A stretch of DNA of 64,000 nucleotides from Pseudomonas simiae (GTDB taxonomy: Bacteria; Pseudomonadota; Gammaproteobacteria; Pseudomonadales; Pseudomonadaceae), in contig NZ_FOKB01000012.1 of the NCBI RefSeq assembly GCF_900111895.1, forward strand, positions 1-64,000, read 5' to 3'. Positions within the stretch are counted from its first letter, which is position 1, and each line of letters begins with the position of its first letter. The notes beneath the pieces were generated by a model that had not been told where the DNA came from, did not search any database, and worked only from the letters and a program-made list of their open reading frames with translations. Shown here piece by piece: positions 1-8,170 of this stretch. The translations under genes were made by a program, and so were the position numbers.

Positions 1-1085
1 GGCGTCGCCGCGCTGCCCAGCAACAACGGCTTGGCCGCTTCGACATGCGCGTCCAACCGAGGCCCGACGAGCTGATCGGCCAGCCTCTCCAGCCACGTAC
101 GCACGCGACCCGACTTGATAGGCCCCAACACCTGCATACCCAGTCGAACGTGTACCCCCATGCCTCGCGTGGCCCAGATCAAAAACAGATTGATCAGCAC
201 TTCACCGGTGATTTCGCCCGCCAGTTCATACATCTCTGGCGGTGCAAGCATGCGTATCCAGGCGACCACTGCCGACAGATAGATGAACAACAGTGGCTCA
301 TCGCTCAGCACCAGCAGGCCATGGGCGATGGCGTCCTTGCCCAGTTTCAGCAGCTCGTCCAGTTCGGCCTGGGTGATGTACTGCAGCAATTTCTCGCTAT
401 TGGCCTTGAGGTCCGCCAACAGGTCGTACAGCTGCGTGACGTTATCCCAGAGGTTATAGAGCGCCTTACCGATCCCACCCGCGAACGCCACGCCTTGCAT
501 CGCACTTCGCTCGAACGGCGTGGCGCTGGCGAAGTCTTTCCATCGCGGCTTGAAGGTCTTCGTCCATTCATCACGCAGGCGATGTTCCAGCCCGGCGATC
601 ACCGACTGATAAGACGCATACAGTGCCTTGACGTGTGCCTTGGAAACGTTGGGGTAAAAGGTGACCTGGTAGCGTTGATCGCGGATGCACTCGTTGACTT
701 CAAGAATGCCGCTGGCATCGATGGTTCGTCGGATAGGGGCACCGAACGGCTTGCCGTCCGATCCGATGGCTTGCAGCATCACCGGCGTATTGCCGATAGG
801 AACAAACCGCGTGCTTTCAAACATGTGCACCAGGGTCAATGAGCCCTGAGCCTTGCAGACGGCGACCGTGCGATTGGGTTTTTTGGAAGACGCGGGAGCG
901 ACGAGGGCAACGTCTTCCCCGACTCTGAATACTTGCTCCACGTCCAGCGCTGAACCACTCCAGAAGCTCTCGGCCCATTCGTCAAATGAGTTCAGGCACG
1001 ACCTGAAGTCACGAAAGACGGTTTCCACGTCCGGCGTTTCGGCATCCATGGGGTAGAGGACGAACTGCGCAATAACGGGAATCAT
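1..1085 (-). CDS. Large protein of unknown function, possible toxin/effector N-terminus (3' end outside window)
   Basis: The minus strand is open from an ATG at 1085 to the window edge, giving 361 codons without a stop, so the C-terminus is missing. The N-terminus begins MIPVIAQFVLYP. A segment near residues 92-160 (FVPIGNTPVMLQ, RRTIDASGILEVNE, RYQVTFYPNVSKAHVKALY) looks like a beta-rich adaptor domain. A glycine-rich helical stretch (QGVAFAGGIGKALYNLW) and further hydrophobic helices follow (LSDEPLLFIYLSAVVAWIRML, residues about 261-280). This layout resembles N-terminal regions of VgrG-linked or polymorphic-toxin proteins of Pseudomonas, but the toxic domain would lie outside the window and the assignment is from memory only. 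The frame stays open upstream of the ATG to a TAG at 1212-1214 but offers no ATG, GTG or TTG there. The gene lies downstream of a chemoreceptor with which it probably has no functional link. Confidence 0.75.
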   Translation of the reverse strand, partial: MIPVIAQFVLYPMDAETPDVETVFRDFRSCLNSFDEWAESFWSGSALDVEQVFRVGEDVALVAPASSKKPNRTVAVCKAQGSLTLVHMFESTRFVPIGNTPVMLQAIGSDGKPFGAPIRRTIDASGILEVNECIRDQRYQVTFYPNVSKAHVKALYASYQSVIAGLEHRLRDEWTKTFKPRWKDFASATPFERSAMQGVAFAGGIGKALYNLWDNVTQLYDLLADLKANSEKLLQYITQAELDELLKLGKDAIAHGLLVLSDEPLLFIYLSAVVAWIRMLAPPEMYELAGEITGEVLINLFLIWATRGMGVHVRLGMQVLGPIKSGRVRTWLERLADQLVGPRLDAHVEAAKPLLLGSAAT

Positions 1086-1283
1086 GAAACGGCCCCATTG
1101 AGTGGGGCACTGATAGAGAAGAGCATCGGCGGTCCCTCGCGCTGATTGGTCAGGCGAGAGACTTTGGAGAGGTTGGCAGGGAAAAGAAGTCGGCGTTATT
1201 CGCCAGGAAGGCTAGGAAGTTTCGCCAAGACCTCGGGTAAACCGAGGCTCGGTTGTAGGAGGGAGATTACAGGTTGAACAGTC

Positions 1284-2765
1284 CTACAGCTTCAACTGCC
1301 CAATCGCCTTGCTCAGTTCTCCGGCCAGGGTGGCCAGTTGATTGCTGGTGGTCGCCGAGTCGACGGTCTGCTGCACCGTGTTCTCGGTCACGTCGCGAAT
1401 GCTGACGACCGCGCGATTCATTTCTTCGGCCACGTGGCTTTGCTGTTCGGCGGCGACGGCGATCTGGGTGTTGCTTTCGCGCATCTGCGCCACGGCACCG
1501 GTGATTTCGGCGAGCGCGGCGCCGGCCTCCTGGGCTTGATGCACGCAGTCGTCGGCCTTGAATGAGCTTTCCTGCATGAAGTCCACCGCGTCGCGGGTGC
1601 CCGCTTGCAGAGCCGAGACCATGCGGGTGATTTCATCGGTGGAGCTTTGCACGCGCTTGGCCAGGTTGCGCACTTCGTCGGCGACCACGGCGAAGCCACG
1701 GCCCATTTCTCCGGCGCGGGCGGCTTCGATGGCGGCGTTGAGGGCGAGCAGGTTGGTCTGCTCGGCGATGCTGTGGATAACGCTGACCACGCCGTTGATT
1801 TTCTGGCTGTCTTCGGCGAGCTTCTGGATCATTACGGCGGTTTGTTGCACGCCGGTGGACAGGCCGGCGATCGAGCGTTGTACCCGGGTGACCACTTCCT
1901 GGCCGCTGCCGGCGAGGGTATCGGCGGTCTGGGAGAGATCCCTTGTGGCGCCTGCGTGTTGGGCAATGTGATGAACCGTTGCAGTCATCTCGTTGATGGC
2001 GGTGGCGGCCTGGTCGGTTTCACTTTGCTGGCCGAGCATGCCGTGCTGTACCTCGTTCATGCTGCTGGCCAGCCGTGCGGCGCCATCGTCCAGTTGCCGG
2101 GCGGTGTGCGCCACGGTGTTCACGACGCGCTGGTAACCGGCCTGCATCGCGTTGAACGCGCTGGCCATCTGGCCGACTTCGTCCTTGCACGCCAAGGGTA
2201 CGCGAGCCGACAGATCGCCGGTTTTCTCTACGTGCAGCATCACGTCCTTGAGGGTGTTGAGCTGGCTGAGCAGGAAGCGGATCAGCAATTGCGACGCGCC
2301 GAGCATCGCCAGCATCAGGATCAGGACCGCCACTGCATAGTTGGCGAAGCGTTCCTCGAACACTTGGCTCAAGCTGGGCGCGTAGGCAAGGACGGCAATG
2401 TATTGACCATCAGGGCGGGCGACGACTTCAGCGCCCAGCAGCGGGTTATCACCGAACACGGGCATAGGGTTGAACTCGACCCAACCCGTGGCGCTGCCCA
2501 GGGCTGACAGATCCTGATCGGCCAATTGTGGGATTTGGCCGCGCTTGAACGTCAGCCAGTGCTCGCCCTTGGGCAGTGTTTCCCCAGCCGGCCAGGCGTC
2601 TAGCAGCCGCGCTTGTGCCTGCGCCGAGGCGTGGGAGGCCGTGCTGCGCGCCTGTTGTTCAAGTTGCACGGCATACAGCACCAGCAACAAAGTAGTGATG
2701 AAGGCGACCGCGTTGACGGCCCAGAATTTGTACTTCAGCGAGATATTGCTAAGCCAGGCACCCAT
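1284..2765 (-). CDS. Methyl-accepting chemotaxis protein
   Basis: A 493-residue chemoreceptor that would signal through CheA/CheW. It has TM1 at about residues 15-33, a short periplasmic domain of about 105 residues, TM2 near 140-162, a HAMP domain, and a cytoplasmic signalling hairpin whose tip contains EQTNLLALNAAIEAARAGE. The periplasmic part is too small for a double Cache domain, so the ligand is unknown. There is no C-terminal CheR/CheB-binding pentapeptide; the protein ends IGQLKL. The reading frame extends 15 codons further upstream to 2810, but the start MGAWLSNISLKYKFW at 2765 places the first helix in the usual position and is preferred. Confidence 0.93.
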   Translation of the reverse strand: MGAWLSNISLKYKFWAVNAVAFITTLLLVLYAVQLEQQARSTASHASAQAQARLLDAWPAGETLPKGEHWLTFKRGQIPQLADQDLSALGSATGWVEFNPMPVFGDNPLLGAEVVARPDGQYIAVLAYAPSLSQVFEERFANYAVAVLILMLAMLGASQLLIRFLLSQLNTLKDVMLHVEKTGDLSARVPLACKDEVGQMASAFNAMQAGYQRVVNTVAHTARQLDDGAARLASSMNEVQHGMLGQQSETDQAATAINEMTATVHHIAQHAGATRDLSQTADTLAGSGQEVVTRVQRSIAGLSTGVQQTAVMIQKLAEDSQKINGVVSVIHSIAEQTNLLALNAAIEAARAGEMGRGFAVVADEVRNLAKRVQSSTDEITRMVSALQAGTRDAVDFMQESSFKADDCVHQAQEAGAALAEITGAVAQMRESNTQIAVAAEQQSHVAEEMNRAVVSIRDVTENTVQQTVDSATTSNQLATLAGELSKAIGQLKL

Positions 2766-2861
2766 GGAAGGTTTTCTCTGATAGCGGAAACAGCATTGGC
2801 AAGGTGCCATTATTGTGCCGCTATCGAGTCAAACGGTTTTGACGTGGGTCAATGCACCGCA

Positions 2862-3668
2862 TCAATCCACTTCAGGCAGTCCAAAAAAGCGACGGGCGCA
2901 TGCCGTGCTGTGGCGGGCGAGGTCTTCCATGCTTTCGTTTCGATGCAGGGCGACTTCGCGCAGGACTTCCGGTAGGTACGCCGGCTCATTCCGGCCATTT
3001 TTCGGCTTGGGGCGCAGGGTGCGTGGCAGCAGATAAGGGGCGTCGCTTTCCAGCATCAGACGCTCACGAGGAATTTCCCTGACAAGTGGGTGCAGGTGTG
3101 TCCCACGGCGTTCGTCGCAGATCCAGCCGGTGATGCCGATGTGCAAGTCCAGGTCGAGGTAGCTGAACAACGCCTGCTGTTCGCCGGTAAAGCAATGCAC
3201 CACGGCGGCCGTGAGATGGTCGCGGTAGTCCTTGAGAATTTCCAACAGGCGCTGGTTGGCGTCACGTTCGTGGAGGAACACCGGCAACTTCAGCTCGACG
3301 GCCAGGGCCAAGTGTTCTTCCAGGACTTTTTCCTGCTGCGGTCGCGGGGAGAAATCCCGGTTGAAATCCAGCCCGCATTCACCCACAGCCCGTACGCGGC
3401 TTTCGCTGAGCAAACCGCGCAGACGCTTGGCGCTGTCGCCGTTCCAGTCGCTGGCGGAGTGGGGGTGGATACCCGCGGTGCTGAACAGGCGTTGGCCGCT
3501 TTCATCCAGTTTTTCGCATAACTCCAAGGCCTGTTCGCTGCCCTCAATGTGGGTGCCGGTGAGCACCAATTGCTGTACGCCGGCGGCGTAGGCTCGGTCG
3601 AGTACAGCCTGGTGCTTCTCGTCGAAACTGGAGTTGGTCAGGTTGACGCCGATATCAATGAGTTGCAT
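2862..3668 (-). CDS. tatD: TatD-family metal-dependent DNase
   Basis: A 268-residue TIM-barrel hydrolase of the TatD family, which in other bacteria acts as a 3'-5' exonuclease on damaged DNA and RNA. It begins MQLIDIGVNLTNSSFDEKH, the E. coli TatD form in which the N-terminal HxH found in YcfH/YjjV is replaced by IGVNL. Further family marks are GIHPHSAS, AVGECGLDFNRD (metal ligand Glu), VFLHERDA, VVHCFTGE and LMLESDAPYLLPR (metal ligand Asp). Length is normal for the family. It is not linked to tatABC here, as is common in Pseudomonas. Confidence 0.93.
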   Translation of the reverse strand: MQLIDIGVNLTNSSFDEKHQAVLDRAYAAGVQQLVLTGTHIEGSEQALELCEKLDESGQRLFSTAGIHPHSASDWNGDSAKRLRGLLSESRVRAVGECGLDFNRDFSPRPQQEKVLEEHLALAVELKLPVFLHERDANQRLLEILKDYRDHLTAAVVHCFTGEQQALFSYLDLDLHIGITGWICDERRGTHLHPLVREIPRERLMLESDAPYLLPRTLRPKPKNGRNEPAYLPEVLREVALHRNESMEDLARHSTACARRFFGLPEVD

Positions 3669-3904
3669 GGTGCTATCTCCGCCTGCGGCCGGAAAGCATA
3701 TCAGAGCTGTAGATTTATAAGAAAAACGAAGAACTACAACGAGTTATAGCTGTCTTTGAACGTCGCAAGTTCATTGTGGTGGGCCGAACGCCTTACCCTG
3801 TGCCACCGTTGCGCGCAAAGCCTGCGCATAAAGCGCTCTGTTTCTGACACCCACCGCCTCGTTTTTCGCGAGCGCGTTGGCCAGTATTCTTTTCCGGAGA
3901 GCGG

Positions 3905-5326
3905 ATGATCCGACCCTCGGCGTTGCTTATGTTGTGCCTGACGTTGCTGCTGCCCGTGGCGGCGGTTGCGCGTCTGGACGGGCCGCTGGAAGTGACCAAG
4001 CCCGGCAAGGTCCGCGACCTGGCAGAGATTCGCTCCAGTCGCACCCTGCGCGTATTGGTCAATCAGAGCCGTAACAGCTCCGGCGAGGTCCAGGGCCAGG
4101 CCATCGGCGTCGAGTACCATCGCCTGCGCGCCTTCGAGCAATACCTCAATGGTCATGCCCGTGATGGCCAGGAAATCAACCTCAAGATCATTCCCAAGGC
4201 CAAGGACCAGTTGCTCGGCGCCCTGGCCCGTGGCGAAGGTGACCTGGTGGCACCGGGTGAATTGCTTGATGTGAAGGCGGCGCACAAGATCAGCGCCAGC
4301 GATCCGATTGTCAGCGATGTGCCGCTGTGGCTGGTGGGTGTGAAGGGCGAGCGGCGGTTCACCAAACTGGAGCAACTGTCCGGTCGCACCCTGGCGCTGA
4401 CCACCGGGAGCGCGGCGGCGGATGCCATCAGCCAGGTCAATCAGAAGCTGGCGTTGCACAAGCAACCGCCGGTGAAAGTGGAGTGGGTGGACCCGACCCT
4501 GGCTGTGGAAGATGTACTGGAAATGGTCCAGGCCGGCATTTTTCATCTGACTATTGTTGAAAAGCCGATTGCCGAACGCTGGTCGAAGATCCTGCCCAAG
4601 TTGCGATTTGATAAGCAGGTAGCGATCAGCGAACCGGGCGACGAATACTGGTTCGTGCGCCAGGATGCCTCGATGCTGCGGGCCAGTATTGATCGATTCC
4701 TCAAGACCTACCGGACGCCGGCCGACCAGGATGTGGCGTTCCAGCGTATTTACCGGCGTCTCTATCAAGTACGCAACCCCCTGGCACGCGTTGACCGCCA
4801 ACGCCTGGAAAAACTGCGCCCGGTATTACAAAAACATGCCCGCGAGCAAGGCATGGATTGGTTGAACCTGGCGGCACTCGCCTTCAAAGAGTCGGCGCTT
4901 GATCCGGGTGCACGCAACAGTGGTGGTCCCACCGGCCTCATGCAGATCACGCCGTCCGCGGCGCAGCGAGTGGGGGTCAACAATATCGAGAGCCTTGATA
5001 GCAATGTGCAGGCGGGTGCGCGCTACCTGGCGATGATCCGCCGCAAGTTCTTTGCCAGTCCCAAGCTCAACGAGCGCGAGCGGATGGCGTTTGTACTGGC
5101 GGCCTACAACATGGGGCCGGAGCGGGTGCAGGGCATGCGCACCGAAGCCAAGCGCCGGGGGCTGAACCCGAATCAGTGGTTCTTCCAGGTTGAACGCATC
5201 GCCATGGAGCAAGTAGGGATGGGCGGCGTCAGCTATGTTAATAGCGTCAACAAGTACTATTTGGCGTTCGAGAGGGAGCGAGAGTCCCTGGAGCCGCCAG
5301 CGCCGAAAATCGCCTCACGTAAGTAA
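3905..5326 (+). CDS. MltF-like membrane-associated lytic transglycosylase
   Basis: A 473-residue exported protein with an N-terminal signal sequence (LLMLCLTLLLPVAAVA), a periplasmic solute-binding-like domain (about residues 40-280) and a C-terminal SLT goose-lysozyme domain (about 305-450). The SLT catalytic Glu is in ALAFKESALDPGARN, followed by GPTGLMQITPSAA and AAYNMGPERV. This order is that of MltF, which cleaves peptidoglycan glycan strands with formation of a 1,6-anhydro end. It differs from canonical mltF in starting with a clear signal peptide and in its neighbourhood, so a paralogue name is not given. ATG 3905 follows GGAGAGCGG, a good ribosome-binding site. Confidence 0.9.
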   Translation: MIRPSALLMLCLTLLLPVAAVARLDGPLEVTKPGKVRDLAEIRSSRTLRVLVNQSRNSSGEVQGQAIGVEYHRLRAFEQYLNGHARDGQEINLKIIPKAKDQLLGALARGEGDLVAPGELLDVKAAHKISASDPIVSDVPLWLVGVKGERRFTKLEQLSGRTLALTTGSAAADAISQVNQKLALHKQPPVKVEWVDPTLAVEDVLEMVQAGIFHLTIVEKPIAERWSKILPKLRFDKQVAISEPGDEYWFVRQDASMLRASIDRFLKTYRTPADQDVAFQRIYRRLYQVRNPLARVDRQRLEKLRPVLQKHAREQGMDWLNLAALAFKESALDPGARNSGGPTGLMQITPSAAQRVGVNNIESLDSNVQAGARYLAMIRRKFFASPKLNERERMAFVLAAYNMGPERVQGMRTEAKRRGLNPNQWFFQVERIAMEQVGMGGVSYVNSVNKYYLAFERERESLEPPAPKIASRK

Positions 5327-5339
5327 TCGATTTAATCGA

Positions 5340-5389
5340 TATTAATCAGGCATTTTTTCGGCTTTTATCATTGCCTAAACTGATTAATA
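5340..5389. repeat. 10-bp inverted repeat upstream of the DoxX gene
   Basis: TATTAATCAG at 5340-5349 is matched perfectly by CTGATTAATA at 5380-5389, with additional GGCA/TGCC complementarity inside. The repeat sits 14 bp after the transglycosylase stop and 40 bp before the DoxX start. It could be an AT-rich regulator site or part of a 3' hairpin. There is no U-run after it, so it is not a typical intrinsic terminator. Confidence 0.5.
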
Positions 5390-5429
5390 TAGCGGCCAAC
5401 CACCCCCTACTTAGAAAAGGATTATCACC

Positions 5430-5864
5430 ATGAGCCCACTGATCAACAGCATCCTGGCCACCCGCGCCGGTTACGGCCTGACCATTTTGCGCATTGTCGT
5501 CGGCATCATTTTTGCCGCCCACGGTTCGCAGAAACTCTTCGGCTGGTTTGGCGGCTACGGTCTGGCCGGTACAGCCCAGTGGATGGAAAGCATCGGCCTG
5601 GCGCCGGGTACTCTGATGGCGCTGTTGTCGGGCGGCACCGAGTTCTTTGCTGGCCTGGCGTTGATTATCGGCCTGCTGGCTCGCCCTGCGGCACTGGGCC
5701 TGACCATCCTGTCGCTGGTGGCGATCTTCTCGGTGCATATCCATAACGGCCTGTTCATGGCCAACAACGGTTATGAGTTCGCGCTGGCCTTGCTCGGTGG
5801 TTCGCTGGCGGTGCTGCTGGAAGGCGCCGGAAAGCTGTCTGCGGATCGCGCCATCGCCAACTGA
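5430..5864 (+). CDS. DoxX family membrane protein
   Basis: A 144-residue integral membrane protein with four predicted helices (for example LTILRIVVGIIFAAHGSQKL, GTEFFAGLALIIGLLARPA, LGLTILSLVAIFSVHI and ALALLGGSLAVLL). The HGSQKLFGWFGG motif after helix 1 is typical of the DoxX/YphA group. Members are often linked to thiol redox or electron-transfer functions, but no specific role can be read here. The start ATG is preceded by AAAAGGATTATCACC. A terminator follows directly, so this is probably a single-gene transcript. Confidence 0.9.
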   Translation: MSPLINSILATRAGYGLTILRIVVGIIFAAHGSQKLFGWFGGYGLAGTAQWMESIGLAPGTLMALLSGGTEFFAGLALIIGLLARPAALGLTILSLVAIFSVHIHNGLFMANNGYEFALALLGGSLAVLLEGAGKLSADRAIAN

Positions 5865-5885
5865 TCCCCGTAGAACCTTCAAGAG

Positions 5886-5907
5886 GCCCGCCATGTGCGG
5901 GCTTTTT
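5886..5907 (+). terminator. Rho-independent terminator after DoxX gene
   Basis: GCCCGC (5886-5891) pairs with GCGGGC (5897-5902) across a five-base loop and is followed by TTTTT (5903-5907). It separates the DoxX transcript from the riboswitch promoter that starts 15 bp later. Confidence 0.85.
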
Positions 5908-5921
5908 GCTGATCTGGATTC

Positions 5922-5951
5922 TTGACACCGCCCCTCCGGCTTCTCTAGGAT
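5922..5951 (+). promoter_or_regulatory. Sigma-70 promoter of the SAM-II-like leader
   Basis: TTGACA (5922-5927) and TAGGAT (5946-5951) are separated by 18 bp. This predicts a transcription start near 5958-5960, immediately before the first stem of the riboswitch candidate, so the RNA would begin with the aptamer. Confidence 0.75.
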
Positions 5952-5958
5952 GCCGCTC

Positions 5959-6060
5959 ATGCGCCGATTTAAACAGCTAATTGCGGGGCGCCATGGGTGA
6001 TCGTTATCGGTCCCGACAGAAGCATGCTCCATGCTTCGAAATTCCGCTAAAGCGCTGGTT
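5959..6060 (+). ncRNA. SAM-II-like riboswitch candidate with a long loop
   Basis: The leader matches the SAM-II pseudoknot plan. P1 is GCGCC (5961-5965) with GGCGC (5987-5991). Its loop carries GATTTAAA (5966-5973) and TTGC (5981-5984), as in metX-type SAM-II RNAs. The distal strand GCTAAA (6046-6051) can pair with TTGC, and GCTG (6054-6057) with CAGC (5974-5977), giving the two-part antiparallel P2 helix. The unusual part is the 54-base linker between P1 and GCTAAA, which contains a perfect 8-bp hairpin (6019-6026 with 6030-6037, loop CTC). Classical SAM-II has only about ten bases here. The identification is by reading conserved bases against the recalled consensus, not by covariance search. 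Confidence 0.7.
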
Positions 6061-6111
6061 CGGTGTTGCCTCTCACCTGCCCGCAGACTTTTGAGGCAGA
6101 GACACGACACG

Positions 6112-6420
6112 ATGAATGCACTACGCCCCCTGATACGCCTGGCTCCGATCACTGCGGACCTCACTCAACGCAATCCTAAAATCCTCCTGGGCGGCAAGCA
6201 CCAGCCGACGCTGTTGCGTTACCTGGACGGCTGGCCGCGTCGTACGGGCCGACCTTCCGCGTTCCTGATCCAGTTTGTCGAAGATGGCGATTCCCTTGCG
6301 CGGTTTGCCAGCAACAGTTTCGACCTTGCCGTTATCCAGGCGCCAAGTGCAAGCGACGCCGATGAGGTCATCCGTCAGTTGACCCGCATTGCTCGGCAAG
6401 GGCTGATCGCCCGTCGTTGA
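6112..6420 (+). CDS. Small MetW-like protein lacking the SAM-binding motif
   Basis: A 102-residue protein read from ATG 6112. It aligns by eye with MetW, the class I methyltransferase-fold partner of MetX in methionine synthesis. TLLRYLDG, FASNSFDLAVIQA and VIRQLTRIARQGLI correspond to LLRYL, FASNSFDVVV and LRVGREGIV of MetW. The motif I region (LDLGCGDG in MetW) reads ILLGGKHQP, so the SAM-binding glycine-rich loop is missing, and the protein is about half MetW length. It is probably not an active methyltransferase; a regulatory or partner-binding role is possible. Control by the SAM-II-like leader would tie it to methionine or SAM status. An upstream in-frame ATG at 6031 would lie inside the aptamer hairpin and is rejected. 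Confidence 0.75.
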   Translation: MNALRPLIRLAPITADLTQRNPKILLGGKHQPTLLRYLDGWPRRTGRPSAFLIQFVEDGDSLARFASNSFDLAVIQAPSASDADEVIRQLTRIARQGLIARR

Positions 6421-6424
6421 GCGT

Positions 6425-8155
6425 TCAGTGAATCACACTGCCGGCTTTGAGACGACGACGGCGTTGGCCCAGAAAGACCATCCAGGCGATCAGGCATAAC
6501 GTCAGGGGTATCGCAAAGGTCACGACCAGTTTTATAGCCCACTCCATATGGCGTACCTGGGCATAAGCTTCGAGCTCCAGGGCATGCAGCTCCATGGGCA
6601 GGCGCAGACGCTCCTTGTTGAGCGCCTGCAACCGCGTGGTGGTATCCACTGCCTGGGTGCCGAGGGCGGTTGTCCACGGGCTGAGCCGTTGCCATTCTTG
6701 TTCCGTGCGTTGCAGACGCCGCTCCAGTTCGCCGGCTTTCACGCGATAGGCCTGCTTCGCGACTTTGCGCATAGCTTCCAGCCGGTTTGACGAACGTTCC
6801 TGCGCCACGCGCGGGCGAATGGCGGCGAGTGTGTCGGGGGCGGACAGGTTGTCCAGCGTATTCAAGACAAACAGCGCGTTGCCGTCCGGCGCGGAGTTGT
6901 TGACCTTGTCCATGAGCATGTCCGTGTCAGCAACCACCACGACATGAATATTGGCCGCTTTTTGCAAACCGGGCGGCAGCCCGTTGATGCCATCGGGAAA
7001 CACCGAATAGCTCGGCCCCTCGATACGCGCAGCAATCACATGAGATCGTTCCTGATTCGACGCCTCTTCCATCAATGCGTCGATCTTGGCTGCGCTCGTG
7101 AGGCTATTGGCATCCAACAGGACAGACTGTTCGGAACTTTGCAGGATCGGGGTGAAGGTCGTGCGGCTCTTGCCCAGTTGGGAGAGGGCGCCACTGCTCG
7201 ATACCGTCACTCTATTGAGGTTCCAGGTACTGATGTCATTTGTGTTCATCGCCTGGCGGGGCAGGTTCAACCGCACCTGATTGGGCGCGCCCGGGGCTTC
7301 CCGTGGCGTGTAGAGGTCGTCGACCACCAGCTTGTTCGTCGGCATCTGGATACCCCAGGCCGCCAGCAACTCGTTCAGTCGAGTGTTTTCGGGGGGAAGG
7401 TTTGAACGTTGTTCAGTCAACGGGTCGATAAACAACATCAATCTGCCGCCCCTCAAGACAAATTGTTCTATTGCATACAGGGCTCGCTCAGACAACGCCT
7501 GTGGGTGCACGACCAGCAGCGTTTTGATCGGCTGGGGGACGGATGCGGCACTCGGCTCCAGGTTGACCAGGTCGAACGCCTGCCGCAGTTCCTGCAACAG
7601 CCGGCTCGCAGATTCGTCCATCTCCAGCCCCGACAGTAACGCAACGACCGGGCGCTCCGGGTGCTGCAATTTATAAAGCAGATGGCCGATTTCATACTCA
7701 AGCAAAGGCTCTTGGTCGAGGCTGAAGGCGCCGATGCGCCGCACACCGTGACCGACACGGGTGCCGATGAGGCCGAGAAAACCCGCATTGTCGTCAAGTC
7801 CTGACAGTCGGGCTTTGTAGGCGTCCTCCGAAAAAGGGGCCGGTTCAATAAGGTGCAGGTTGATCATGCCATTGGCCGTTTCCTCATATTCCTTGAGCAG
7901 GTCTTCAATGCGCTTGCTGTAGCGTTGTAGCGCGTAGCTTCTTTTCAGGTTGTTGTTGGAGTTGAAATAATACAAGTCCACCGGGTCTTCCAGTGCAGTC
8001 AGCAGCTGTTTTACGGCAGGCGCTAAAGTGTGGATTTTTTGCTCAGAAAGATCCCACCGTAGATCAGGCAGTTTGCCTACCCAAACCAGATTGAACGCCA
8101 GGAAAAGCAGGAGGGTGACGGTGAGTGTCATGCTGGTGCGCAGCGAGGACCGCAT
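6425..8155 (-). CDS. GldG-like ABC transporter auxiliary protein
   Basis: A 576-residue protein with one N-terminal membrane helix (LTVTLLLFLAFNLVWVG), a large extracytoplasmic region and a C-terminal helix (LVVTFAIPLTLCLIAWMVFLG). The segment around residues 30-110 (LRWDLSEQKIHTLAPAVKQL, YYFNSNNNLK, YSKRIEDLLKEYEE) and the GGRLMLFIDPL motif are typical of the GldG/ABC_transp_aux family. A coiled-coil region precedes the last helix. It is the third gene of a cluster with a GldF-like permease and GldA-like ATPase, 15 bp behind the permease. The family is named after Flavobacterium gliding, but Pseudomonas members have no established gliding role; the substrate is unknown. Confidence 0.85.
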   Translation of the reverse strand: MRSSLRTSMTLTVTLLLFLAFNLVWVGKLPDLRWDLSEQKIHTLAPAVKQLLTALEDPVDLYYFNSNNNLKRSYALQRYSKRIEDLLKEYEETANGMINLHLIEPAPFSEDAYKARLSGLDDNAGFLGLIGTRVGHGVRRIGAFSLDQEPLLEYEIGHLLYKLQHPERPVVALLSGLEMDESASRLLQELRQAFDLVNLEPSAASVPQPIKTLLVVHPQALSERALYAIEQFVLRGGRLMLFIDPLTEQRSNLPPENTRLNELLAAWGIQMPTNKLVVDDLYTPREAPGAPNQVRLNLPRQAMNTNDISTWNLNRVTVSSSGALSQLGKSRTTFTPILQSSEQSVLLDANSLTSAAKIDALMEEASNQERSHVIAARIEGPSYSVFPDGINGLPPGLQKAANIHVVVVADTDMLMDKVNNSAPDGNALFVLNTLDNLSAPDTLAAIRPRVAQERSSNRLEAMRKVAKQAYRVKAGELERRLQRTEQEWQRLSPWTTALGTQAVDTTTRLQALNKERLRLPMELHALELEAYAQVRHMEWAIKLVVTFAIPLTLCLIAWMVFLGQRRRRLKAGSVIH

Positions 8156-8170
8156 TAAGAATTTCCCTTC

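Noticed and set aside
45..842. 265-codon plus-strand ORF at the left edge
   Set aside because: It is antisense to the protein-like open frame from 1085 and has biased, His/Arg/Gln-rich composition without family features.
1605..2507. 300-codon ORF antisense to the chemoreceptor gene
   Set aside because: It mirrors the well-conserved methyl-accepting domain; GC-rich shadow frame.
3669..3904. Possible small gene or RNA between tatD and the transglycosylase
   Set aside because: No credible ORF, hairpin or promoter pair could be identified in these 236 bp.
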